This document shows, in pieces, positions 15,259 to 24,283 of a stretch of 64,000 nucleotides of DNA (positions within the stretch are counted from its first letter, which is position 1; each line of letters opens with the position of its first letter). The translations under genes were made by a program, and so were the position numbers. A model generated the notes under the pieces. The model saw nothing but the letters and a program-made list of their open reading frames with translations, was not told the DNA's origin and did no database searches. The stretch is from Sabethes cyaneus (taxonomy: Eukaryota; Arthropoda; Insecta; Diptera; Culicidae). The DNA is taken from NCBI RefSeq assembly GCF_943734655.1, contig NC_071355.1, positions 205,267,939 to 205,331,938 of the forward strand. Direction: 5' to 3'.

Positions 15259-15362
15259 CGTCCTAACAAGTTAACCCCGTCTATAAAATTTAAAAATCGG
15301 TGAATGAATATCATTTAAACCCAACAGCACCAACTGTGCTCAAGGTTCTACCAGCACAGTTG

Positions 15363-15612
15363 TTACGAAGCAGTTGTGATAACCGATATATAACTAATTT
15401 CTGTCACAAGTACGTTCTTGCAGTGAAAAGTGCATTGCTTGACAGGGATTCTGACAGATGAAGCTTGTGGAGCGACCTTTTGCAGTACCTCTATGAGGGA
15501 ACGCTTGGAGCGCTTGATTTTGGCACCGCGCAGTTTGTACATCGACAGCTCAGGCGGAATCTGCCTACGGTGGAGACACTTTTCAGCAGCCTTGCGATCG
15601 ATGCAATATCTT
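15363..15612 (-). pseudogene. Unidentified coding-like remnant
   Basis: About 80 codons are open on the minus strand from a region of stops near 15612 to a TAA at 15363. They include RRQIPPELSMYKLRGAKIKR and SLIEVLQKVAPQASSVRIP. Codon content looks protein-like, but I do not recognise the family. With no upstream Met in frame and RTE debris to the left, it may be a piece of a mobile element or a host pseudogene. Confidence 0.3.
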
Positions 15613-15789
15613 TACTAGAACATTGTGATTCTTAAAACAACCGACTCCACTCTCCAACAAGTCCTGAACCTAGTGGTCTCCACGAATATTCCGGTATATC
15701 CAACCGTTCAGCTTCTAGCTTCTGAAAATAATCCAACTGCGATCCGAGATATCGCCAAGAAAACGGAACCAAATTTTGCCAATATATTT

Positions 15790-16160
15790 CAGTCAATTTT
15801 CAAGGTAATATAGGGGTCATCCCCTTTCAAGTGATCATATCCGTTGTTTTCGACCACCTCCAATTTTCGTGTAGTTGCTTATTCCGACCCCATATTAAAT
15901 TTCCCAAAATGTTGTATGGAGTGATCAATCCCCCTTGCAGTGACGTTTCTCCATTTTTCTCAGATTTTCGTAAAAACTCATTTTTCACTGCATGTCACTG
16001 CAAGGGGGATTGATCAATCCGTACAAAACTGTGGTAAATTGAATATGAAGTCGGAACTAGCAATTATACCAGATTTGGTTGAAATCAGAGGGCTCGATTA
16101 CAACGGATATGATCACTTGAGAGGGAATGACCCCTATATAACCTCTAAAATTGAATTTAT
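15790..16160. mobile_element. Non-autonomous TIR element with double palindrome
   Basis: The ends are inverted copies: 'ggtaatataggggtcatccc' at 15804 against 'gaatgacccctatataacc' ending at 16143, with weaker pairing to about 15790 and 16160. Pairing continues inward through 'tcaagtgatcatatccgttg'. A second, inner inverted pair reads 'gatcaatcccccttgcagtga' at about 15923 and its complement at about 15993-16015. No transposase is present. A half copy of the same family, including the right-hand flank to 16330, lies at 55640-55990. Confidence 0.7.
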
Positions 16161-16439
16161 TAAAAAAAATCCTCAAGATAGAATATTTTAAGACCTTCTT
16201 TAAACTAATTGTTTTGACCAATACTAACATCCTGTGAAGAGAAATCTGAGGTGCATGAGAGCTAAATAATAAGTACCTTCGGGCATAGCGTGCGCAGTAT
16301 ATCCCGCTGGATAAAGCTCTCGTGAGGCCTGTTTTCGTGAACCTGATGAGGTATTCATAATCTTTAGTACCTTACAAAAAAAGTAGGGCTAATGCACTTA
16401 CTAGACAAACTGCTTACTACAACAACTTCTAACAGCATA
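16161..16439. other. Flank shared with the 55.8-kb repeat copy
   Basis: The sequence 'gttttgaccaatactaaca' and the following ~120 bases recur at 55876-55990. The repeat family is therefore larger than the TIR core, and its right limit is near 16330. Confidence 0.55.
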
Positions 16440-16965
16440 GGGCCGGCATGGCTCTCCACTGTACACGGTCCTAGGCTACTCGTCGCCAATTCGTTGCGCG
16501 TCGCGACACACGCAAGTCGGCTTCAACCTGATCGAGCCATCTAGCACATTGGGCCCCACTATTGCCGGTGCCGGTGGAGTTCTTGAAGAGGATGGATTTA
16601 TTTCCCTGCACGACGTGCCCGGCCCTCCGTAGTCTCCCAACTTTCGCAAGGTGTACGATAGAAATGTCTTCAGGTAGTGCCTGCAACTCGTGGTTCGTAC
16701 GCCTCCGCCACTCTCCCCTTTCCGTTTGTACTCCGCCAAAAATAGTCCGCAACAGTTGTCGTTCAATAACGGTAACCGGCACGTATGTCTTCCGCAAGCA
16801 AAGTTACTGTCTCAAGTCCGTAGAGGACTACCGGTCCGCATCTAGGTCGCCTGTAAAGGCTAGGAGTTGGCTACTTTTGCTTGAGATCGTTCCTCTCGTT
16901 TCGATGACCGCTCGCCGGATCACATCTTGCAGTGTTGAAAAATTCATAGCAGCAAAAAACTCAAT
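16440..16965 (-). pseudogene. RTE LINE fragment: RT palm plus C-terminal domain
   Basis: Minus-strand reading gives FSTLQDVIRRAVIETRGTI, then LLAFTGDLDADR (decayed motif C region), a deletion, then VVLYGLETVTLL, then ERQLLRTIFGGVQ, EWRRRTNHELQAL, IVHLAKVGRLRRAGHV and ending GAQCARWLDQVEADL. This is the conserved C-terminal order of RTE LINEs (FERKxLRxIFG...RxNxEL...RLRWAGHVxRM...RWxDxVExDL). Frame changes and an internal deletion of roughly 150 residues make it a relic. Confidence 0.8.
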
Positions 16966-17559
16966 GAGATTTCAAGCACATGACATTTCAACCCTGATCA
17001 CAAGCGCGAAACTCACATATGAATTTCTCTCGCTATTATATGCGATGTCTCTGTTGCGATGTGTACCAAATTCAGCTGTGAGCATTTTGCTTAATTCTTC
17101 CACGGCTGGTATATCATACAACGAACCAGAGAGCAAAAGAGAATCTATCGCTAGAGAAAACATGAATTAAGATGGCAAACATATTGGCGGAATTTACATC
17201 TTTCCTTCGCGGGAATTTTCTTAACTAGAAAGTAACAAGCCTAATAAGAATTAGATTAACATGTAATTTAAATGTGCGTTTTAATTTAACTTTGCGATTT
17301 ATTTAGAGATTCATTCCCTCACACTCACTCACAGCTACGTATCGCAGAGAACGCCTATGCTGTTCAACTCCGGGTAGCAGCTGAGGCAAAGCAGAATGTG
17401 ATCAAGCGGGAAGAAATATGTGTGAGTTTTGTGCTTCTTGTTATGAAAACAGAAAAACTCACGCGTGATTTTTTTCTGCTTAGGATTAAGTTGACATAAT
17501 TCACAGTTGATTTTGATTTTTGATAAGTTTTGAGATTTTGAGTTTTTACCATCACTGAC
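16966..17559. other. Insertion inside the RTE relic
   Basis: About 590 bases separate two RTE pieces that both reach the 'FNIALEGV' block (FSTLQDV at ~16960, FNTIEGV at ~17565). The stretch has no recognisable coding. It looks like a later insertion with a short duplicated target, or a local rearrangement. Confidence 0.4.
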
Positions 17560-17870
17560 ACCTTCAATAGTGTTAAAAACACATAGAACAGTCCATCCCC
17601 GTGCCGCAAGCTTCTTCGCGATTCGAAAGAACTCACGAGTGCCCTCCAAACACACACGTATTACATCAATCGGGGTCAATCAGGGTAGCTTTGATCAGCC
17701 GCGTCAGTTTGTCCGAAAGCCCGTGCTCGTGCATTATCTGTCATAGCCGTCTGATTTCTTATGCAGCTGCACTTGACTGTATCGTATGCTGCCCTGAAAT
17801 CCACGAAAATATGATGCGTGTGCATGTTGCACTAGCGACCAGGACTGGTACCGGACAGTTTCGTCACTGA
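17560..17870 (-). pseudogene. RTE LINE fragment: RT motif A to B region
   Basis: Minus-strand frames give a degraded 'FRAAYDTVKCS', then LTRLIKATLTPIDVIRVCLEG, then in another frame SSFESRRSLRHGDGL and FNTIEGV. This matches the RTE order of motif A, 'LIRLIxATLx...VRVxGxxSxxFxxxxGLRQGDxLSxxLFNIALEGV'. At least two frameshifts. It continues into the 16440-16965 fragment after the intervening insertion. Confidence 0.75.
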
Positions 17871-18329
17871 TGCTAAACGAATACCAAAAATAGAAAGTGA
17901 CTCTGAAAAATAGTCAGTCCCATGCATTTTTTGTCAGTGACGTAAAATCACTATCACTATGGGTTTAACAGCCTAAAGAACTCGAAAATAGAGTGTACGG
18001 AGTGTTAACACTTCTAGCACGAAACAAAAATGGAATTACAAATAATGTAGCTTCCGAAAACCGGCCAAATTTTTCTTTTCCATTTTGATTTTTGCATAGA
18101 ATATAACAACGTATATATCAAACGCAAGAATAAATTCGGGTTTCATGATTTGACTATAATCTGTAAAATAAAATCACGTCGCATCCAGGGTAGGTGACGG
18201 TCAGTTTAGTAAGCGACGTTGGACTTTTTTTTATAACCTAAAATAAATAGTCGAGCAGCAACAAAAAAATTGTTTCCATGCGTTTTTATCAGTGACAAAA
18301 AACAGCTCGATTATTTATTTGAACCACGA
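17871..18329. other. No gene recognised
   Basis: AT-rich sequence between the RTE relic and the foldback composite. 'aaatagtcag' is echoed near 20836 on the other side of the composite, so the composite could be wider than I draw it. Confidence 0.35.
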
Positions 18330-18654
18330 AAAAATGTTCTCAATTTGATGTTTTGGAACGGGGGATGGTTTGAGATATTTAACGCTATTTGATCATTTAT
18401 TCGAAATTGGATGTTTGACGTCGTTTTAATATACAAGATGGCGGTTTATAATTTAAGTTATTTTGGGAATTTTATATGGAATCCTATACAATAAGGACTT
18501 TTTTGGAATGGGAATATTATCAGAGTTAAAAAATCCACATTAGACGCCACTTTGGAATCTAAGACTGCGGTCTATCATTTAGTATTTTGCATGAAAACCC
18601 TTGCAATATAGACTTTTTCAGATTGAGGATGATGGCTAGAAGTGAAACGATGTT

Positions 18655-19235
18655 TGAATCGACTTGACTGTTCGACTTGACTGTTCGATTAGAGTGTTCG
18701 ATTGGACTGTTTGATTAGACTGCTTGACTGGACTGCTCGACTTAACTTTTTGACTCGACTGGACAACTGGGCTGCGCGCATTAAATGCTCGACTTACTGC
18801 TTGACTAGAATACTCGACTAGGCTGCTCGACTCAACTGTTCGACTGAACTGCTCAATTTAACTACTTGACTTGACTGCTCGACTTAACTACTTGACTTGA
18901 CTGCTCGACTCAACTGCTCCACTTAACTGCTCGACTCGTTTACCCAACTCGATTACTTGACTCAACTGATCGACACGACTACTCTACATAAATGCCCGGC
19001 TGGACTGCTTGACTCAACTGTTCGACTGAACTGCTCGACTTAACTACTTGACTTGACTGCTCGACTAAGCTGCTCCACTTAACTGCTCGACTCGTTTACC
19101 CAACTCGATTACTCGACTCAACTGCTCGACTCAACTGTTCGACTTAATTACTCGACTCGACCGTTCAACTCGACTGCTCAACTCGACAGCTCAATTCGAC
19201 TGCTCGACTTGACAACTCGATTTGATCGGGAAATT
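18655..19235 (+). repeat. 13-bp minisatellite, left arm (consensus GCTCGACTYRACT)
   Basis: About 44 degenerate 13-bp units such as gctcgacttaact, gttcgattggact and gcttgactggact. Phasing is kept at 13 bp (with a few 12-bp units) through most of the array. Units are diverged at several positions, so the array is old or evolving by slippage plus mutation. Confidence 0.85.
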
Positions 19236-19444
19236 TAAATTTTAAGCATGCAAAACCTGACCACTCTTCGAGTTAGAATTTTTGAAACGACCCTTATCAT
19301 AGTTACCATCTTGAAGGACATATTCCTACGTCACAAAAGTTTGTGATTATGGAAAGTTTCGATTAACATTTTGGTTACCGTAGTTGTCCTATATTCGATT
19401 TTGGTATCATAGGCAACCACACATTTGTGGCCAAATTCGAAATC

Positions 19445-19685
19445 CTACTGTATATGAATTTGTTATGTCGACTTTAGAATTTATCATTCTCATTTTAATT
19501 GGCTGTCAGTCTATTACAAGTAGAACCGATTTTGTAATCTTTGCAACGTTTCAACTGTGTATTTGAAGACTGTTCAAATTTGATAGTTCCATTTGATACA
19601 CAGTGGAAACGTTGGAGAGATTACAAAATCTGTTCTACGTGTAATAGACTGACAGCCAATTAAAACGAGAATACTACTGTATATG
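19445..19685. mobile_element. Hairpin (snapback) element at the centre of the foldback
   Basis: The left arm 'ttaattggctgtcagtctat' (from about 19493) continues through 'gattttgtaatctttgcaacg' text. Its reverse complement lies at 19585-19665 ('cgttggagagattacaaaat' ... 'atagactgacagccaattaa'). Arms of roughly 75-80 bp with few mismatches surround a ~30-50 base loop. Such a unit would form a long stem in single-stranded DNA or RNA. Confidence 0.8.
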
Positions 19686-19746
19686 TATAGATATTTTCGG
19701 AACATAAACTGGATTGCTGTTTGAGGAAAGCAGAATTTAAGCTAAG

Positions 19747-20072
19747 GTGAGCTCGAGCAGTTAAGTCGAGTGGTCAAGATAAGCAGTCAAGTTAAATAGT
19801 TAACTCGAATGGTCAAGTCAAACAGTTTAGTCGAGCAGTCCAATCGAAAAATCTATCGAGCACTCGAGTTGAGTAATCGAGTCGAATAGTTGAGTCGAGC
19901 AGTCATGTCGAGTAGTAGTGTCGAGTAATAGAGTCGAAGAGGATGAGTCTAGATAGTCCTGTCGAGCAGTCGAGCCGAGTAGTCAAGTCGAGCAATCGAG
20001 TCAAACGGTTGAGTCAAGCAGTCCAGTCATGCAATCCAATCAAACAGTCCAGTCGAGCAGTCAAGTCGAGTC
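19747..20072 (-). repeat. 13-bp minisatellite, right arm (inverted copy)
   Basis: Units such as gagcagtcaagtc, gagcagtccaatc and gagtagtcaagtc are the reverse complement of the left-arm 13-bp unit. About 25 copies, diverged. Confidence 0.85.
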
Positions 20073-20075
20073 AAA

Positions 20076-20460
20076 CCCAAGTAACAATTGGAGGTTTATT
20101 ACACTCTTATGATGGCATTTAAGATCAAAATTGGTAATGGAAACCGCCATAAGAGTGCAACAAAACCGAACACAACAGAACTCAAGACTGGACATTCTGT
20201 CAAATCTCGACGGACAGGGTTAGTACGCCCTCTACAGATGACGGAAGTAACTTTTAGGTTGTATATATGCCAACACTCTAGCATCGCATGACATCATACA
20301 TTCTTTCAGGTGGTTGCGATCACTAACTGCTTATAAGTGTTAGTAGTAACTCCCTTGGGATAAGAGATGGTGTTAGCAGGACGATAGTCCTTTGCTGTGT
20401 ATATGTGAATCTTCTACTATGCTCAGTCTTGAGTTCTGGAATCTTCGATTGTTGCTTGGG
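20076..20460. mobile_element. CCCAAGYAACAAT MITE, long form (385 bp)
   Basis: Ends cccaagtaacaattg (20076) and cgattgttgcttggg (20460) are inverted. A second inner inverted pair, 'agaactcaagactg' (~20178) and 'cagtcttgagttct' (~20424), adds a nested stem. The flanking 'aaa' on both sides may be the target duplication. The terminal ~55 bases match the short copy at 41922-42027. Confidence 0.75.
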
Positions 20461-20650
20461 AAACAGCGTTTTTCATTGCTAGCTGTCACCCTCATTCTAA
20501 AAAAGTTAATATTGCGAGGGTTTTCATTTAAAATGTTAAACAATAGTCCGCCATCTTGGATTTCATAGCGGCGTCTAACATCGATTTTCGATTTCTAGCA
20601 TCCACGCGCATTCTAAAAAAGTCTTTATTGCAAGGGTTTTTGTCTTCTAG

Positions 20651-21761
20651 TCTTCTAAACTAAATCGCAGACAAAAAATTGTCCGACAATAAATTATTTC
20701 CCTCAGGTGTTAACCATACTACGCGCGAAGTTGACTAAATTATAGAGCTTTTGATCATTGACGGGCCGACTTAGTACAGTCAAAATGGTTTTTCGTCACT
20801 ACTTCGCTGGAAGGTGACTAGTTTTCTCCAGAAATAGTCAGTCGTTGTCTCTGCTGTCTCTACGGTGAAGTTCCTTTGCTAGCGGTTCTTTGCCATTTTT
20901 GTAGAGCAAAGTACCTTTGCTAGTGGTTCTTTATTAGTTTTGTAGAGTTCTGCCGGGTGTCGATCCTTTTCTGCGACTTTGCTGTTCTTCAGTAGACCGA
21001 TTTCTCAACGGAAGTTCGAATTCGAGATCGAAAGCCAGCACGCTGATATCGGTGATGGGTACTCGTAGGTTAACTTCCGCTCCGTCTCTTTCTGTTATAT
21101 CACCATTGAGATTGAGATTCATCGACGATTCCATTTTATTTGCCCACGAAGCTGATGAGTAAAATGTTCAGCTCGACGTGAGCGTTGGTTCAGCGATCTC
21201 ATTGAACAAGCATACCAACACGTTGTTCATGGTGCTAATTCAGTATCAATGAAGGAGGTAGAAATAGAACATGAAACAACTTCTGCTCGATAAGAAAATA
21301 GAGTGCGGTTGCCATATCTGCATTTGCTGGTTCAGCGATACCATTGAACAACTTACTACCAACTTATTGCTTGTGGTGTTTTGCAAAGTTTTAATCCTAT
21401 TTGCAATCTTATCCGTGCATCGTAGTTAGGTTGTTATTTTGGAAACCGTTGTATTCCTTTGGTATTTAAACAATATTTTGAATATGTTTGTTTGTGGCTC
21501 TAATAAAACAAAAAAAATAGTCAGGTGGTAGACGATTTCGGAGTAGTTTTTCCAGGTTCTATTTGACCGTATGAATCAACCTCTCCCATGCGTCGCCCAT
21601 ATCAGGAGACATGCAAGGGACAAAGCTTCAAGTCATGTTCGGTGAAGGAAGTTAAGTCGCAGTTTTTCGTAGTTTAACTTTTGAAGTGCTGTTTGCAGCT
21701 TTTTTACTTGCAGCCGCACAATATTTGGTACCCCCTTCTGATCATTACGTAGTATTGAATC
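20651..21761. other. No gene recognised
   Basis: A locally repeated phrase 'cctttgctagyggttcttt' occurs twice (20871 and 20911). No coding or TIR assignment. Confidence 0.45.
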
Positions 21762-22171
21762 CAGAGGTGGGCACCGCTAATCAGCTAACCGCTAACCTGT
21801 TAGCCAGCGAGTAGTGCGTTCGTTAGATTTTAAATGTGTTAGCGCTTTCATTAGCCTCCGATAAGCTAAAGTGCCACTAAATAAACCACTAGCCCCTAAT
21901 TTTTAAAAATAATAACAAAAATAAGTGTGCGATTTCTTGCAAATTGATAAAATTGGTCGCTGCTGTTCGCGACGCGAGTAAATATAATTCATTCAGGGCT
22001 AGTTGTACTATTTCCAAAAATTATTTCCAAAACTTAGTGGCAGGTAGTTTATTTAGTAGTACTTATATACATCGGAAGCTAATAGAAGCGCTAGCACATT
22101 TTAAACTTAGCGAACGCGCTACTCGCTAGCTAAAATGTTAGCGGTTAGCTGATTACCGGTGTCCACCTCTG
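21762..22171. mobile_element. hAT-type MITE, 410 bp, long TIRs, 8-bp TSD
   Basis: The ends CAGAGGTGGGCACC and its inverted partner (GGTGTCCACCTCTG) fit the hAT TIR rule CAGxGxTxxxxA. The inverted arms extend about 120 bp ('taatcagctaaccgctaac' inward). The flanks attgaatc (21754-21761) and atagaatc (22172-22179) differ at one base, which fits an 8-bp target-site duplication. There is no coding capacity, so mobilisation would need a hAT transposase in trans. Confidence 0.88.
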
Positions 22172-22247
22172 ATAGAATCATAATAAACGAATCAGCTGTA
22201 AAAGAGTGACTGAAGTTTTCGGAACGTCTTAGTAGAATACGAAACCT

Positions 22248-22352
22248 GAAATTAAATAAAAGAGGAAAGTTTCCAATTAATTTCTACTATGTGTCGCAAA
22301 TAAATATACACAGTAGAATTCAATTGGAAAATTTTCTTTTTTATTTAACTTC
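22248..22352. mobile_element. 105-bp near-perfect hairpin
   Basis: 'gaaattaaataaaagaggaaa' at 22248 pairs with 'ttttcttttttatttaacttc' ending at 22352, and 'tccaattaatttctact' pairs with 'agtagaattcaattgga'. Arms are about 45 bp around a short loop. Probably a small foldback MITE; no clear target duplication. Confidence 0.65.
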
Positions 22353-23312
22353 ATGCAAAAGAGTGATCTAGGTGAATAGTGGATATAGGAGAAGGTTGGG
22401 TTGAACGTCATATTGTTTTTGCAAAACCTGGAAAACTAAACAAATCTAGGAAAAAAGACGAAATAACAGTAGGTTTGATGTATAAATTTAAAATGTCAAT
22501 ATTTACTCCAATCCACTATCTATTTTTTGCCTATTCCATCCATTATAAAATAAAAACGCACTCACGCTTGCCTCAACTTGCTACTGTAGCGATGGATATT
22601 TCATTCGCTACATTTTCTGACATGACTGTGCGAGTATTGTTGTTGTTGTTCTTGTTTGTTGCGCTTGTTTTTTGCCAATAATCAAATAATAAATCACCAG
22701 CCAATACACACTTGCCTACCGTCGGGAATTTGCATCCACCTGCACAATACGGTCGTACCTTGTTGGTGGTTAATTTTTATGAGCTTTCCCCGTCCAGTCC
22801 AACATACACGCCTCTGGGGGAGGCGTTGCCGAAGCGGCGCATTGATCGCAAATTAACTCAAGGTTCAAACTCAATTTCAGTTTGTCCTGTCCGGTCCTGT
22901 TGTGTATTATGTAAATGCTGCGCCACCAGCGGAATGTAACGGGGAATGTGCCTACACGGGCCAATTGTGGCAGCTACCTATTCGGCAATTGTATACCGTA
23001 CCGGATGACATCCATTCAAATGTGACATGATATCAACAACAAACGAGGGAAAGGTAGTTGCTTTCACTGGCGCAAGTCATGTCAGAGTAGTGTTACACCT
23101 TCCACCCCCATCAGCATCAGCCAAACCGGTCACCGTGCGAAACTGTGGCCAAAATGAGCAGTCGAATTTGCAAAATTATTTCCCCGTGGAAATTGGTTTT
23201 GGATTGATTGCGTCGTGAATTGAAACAGTTGAGCTCCACGCAGAACCTGTCATTTGACAGGCTGCAGCGTTGCTGCGCTTCTAGGGGTATAATTAGATTC
23301 GACCGAAATATA
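22353..23312. other. No gene recognised
   Basis: Short open stretches only (for example 22379-22681), without motif or splice support. Confidence 0.45.
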
Positions 23313-24281
23313 GGGGAATTGTGTATAACGTGCCCCCCCTGGCCAATGTGCCCCCCCTTCGTTTTTCGCTAAACAAGCGAAATCAAAATGCAAAACCACC
23401 CAGAAACCATAGTATTTGATGGAACTAGCCTACTATGCAAGTATGACAGTTGTCACATGCTGTAAAAACAAAACAAAAATAAATTTGTTTTTGAGCAGCT
23501 TCCGATGTAACTTTTGGCGTCATTTCCATAAGCTATTTTCTTGTCAAAATTTGTAAATAACCGGTTGTTGTGATTCTATTGCGTAAAGTGAACTTCAAAA
23601 AGACATCCCTGCCAAAAATAACGGTAAGAAACGCTTGATTTGCTTTAGCATTTAATATTTTTTCAAATAAGTAAAAGCAGGCCAAAATGCCCCACTTGCG
23701 GTGGTGCAATTTGCCCCCTTGCAAATGTGGCTATAAACATAGGTAAACAGATCTAAGTTGAAGCCAATTGCCATTATTTAATTCAATTAGTATTGTAGAG
23801 CAACCGTGGTGGGAATAATTTGTTACCAACGTCCAAATTCTAGGTAATTCAACTACCCGGTACAAAACGCCACAGCTGCAGTATAATGTGCCCAATGCAG
23901 AAAAGAAAAAGTGCACCAGAAGGCCGAAACTAGGTTTATTTTACATAAAATAACGATATTTTGCAAAACAAAGGAAATAGTTTTACTTTCTACAAAATAG
24001 AGTTGGTCTGTCACTGGTAGAAATACTCAAATTACCGCATTGGGCATATTATACCGCAGGTGGGGCATTTTACCCCGCGCAGACGAGAAACACAACATTT
24101 AGGTGCTTTTATTAAATAATTCCTAGCATGTTTATTCCACAATACTAAATGAAATAAACAATTGCAATTGGTTGTCAGCTTAAACACCAACATATACACG
24201 TAGTTGTAACGTTAATTTGGGGAAGTATAACGGAGATATAACCATTTATTCTTAGGGGGGGCACATTATACACATTTCCCC
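23313..24281. mobile_element. Non-autonomous TIR element with TA duplication (GGGGCACATTATACAC family)
   Basis: The ends 'ggggaattgtgtataacgtg' and the complement of 'cattatacacatttcccc' are inverted for about 30 bp, including a C7/G7 run. Both ends are flanked by TA (23311-23312 and 24282-24283), as in Tc1/mariner-type insertions. Internal inverted phrases occur as well: 'ccaaaatgccccacttgcggt' (~23681) against 'ccgcaggtggggcattttacc' (~24053). No transposase frame. Confidence 0.75.
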
Positions 24282-24283
24282 TA

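Larger units (their letters stand above)
18330..20650. mobile_element. Foldback-type composite element with modular inverted arms
   Basis: The two outer parts are inverted relatives. On the left, ~18400-18655 carries ~130-bp units with 'caagatggcgg', 'tagacgccactt', 'aaaacccttgcaatatagac' and 'gatgatggctag'. On the right, 20465-20650 read in reverse gives the same units ('aaaaccctcgcaatattaac', 'tagacgccgctatg', 'ccaagatggcgg'). Inside these lie a 13-bp minisatellite on the left (18655-19235) and its reverse complement on the right (19747-20072). In the centre is a separate hairpin (19445-19685). Long inverted arms built of tandem repeats around a loop are the architecture of Foldback (FB/Galileo-like) elements. 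No transposase is present. The ends and target duplication are not resolved. Confidence 0.65.

Noticed and set aside
14706..15266. 186-codon + strand open frame that looks membrane-like
   Set aside because: The minus strand over the same bases aligns with the RTE endonuclease/linker, so the + frame is an antisense shadow.
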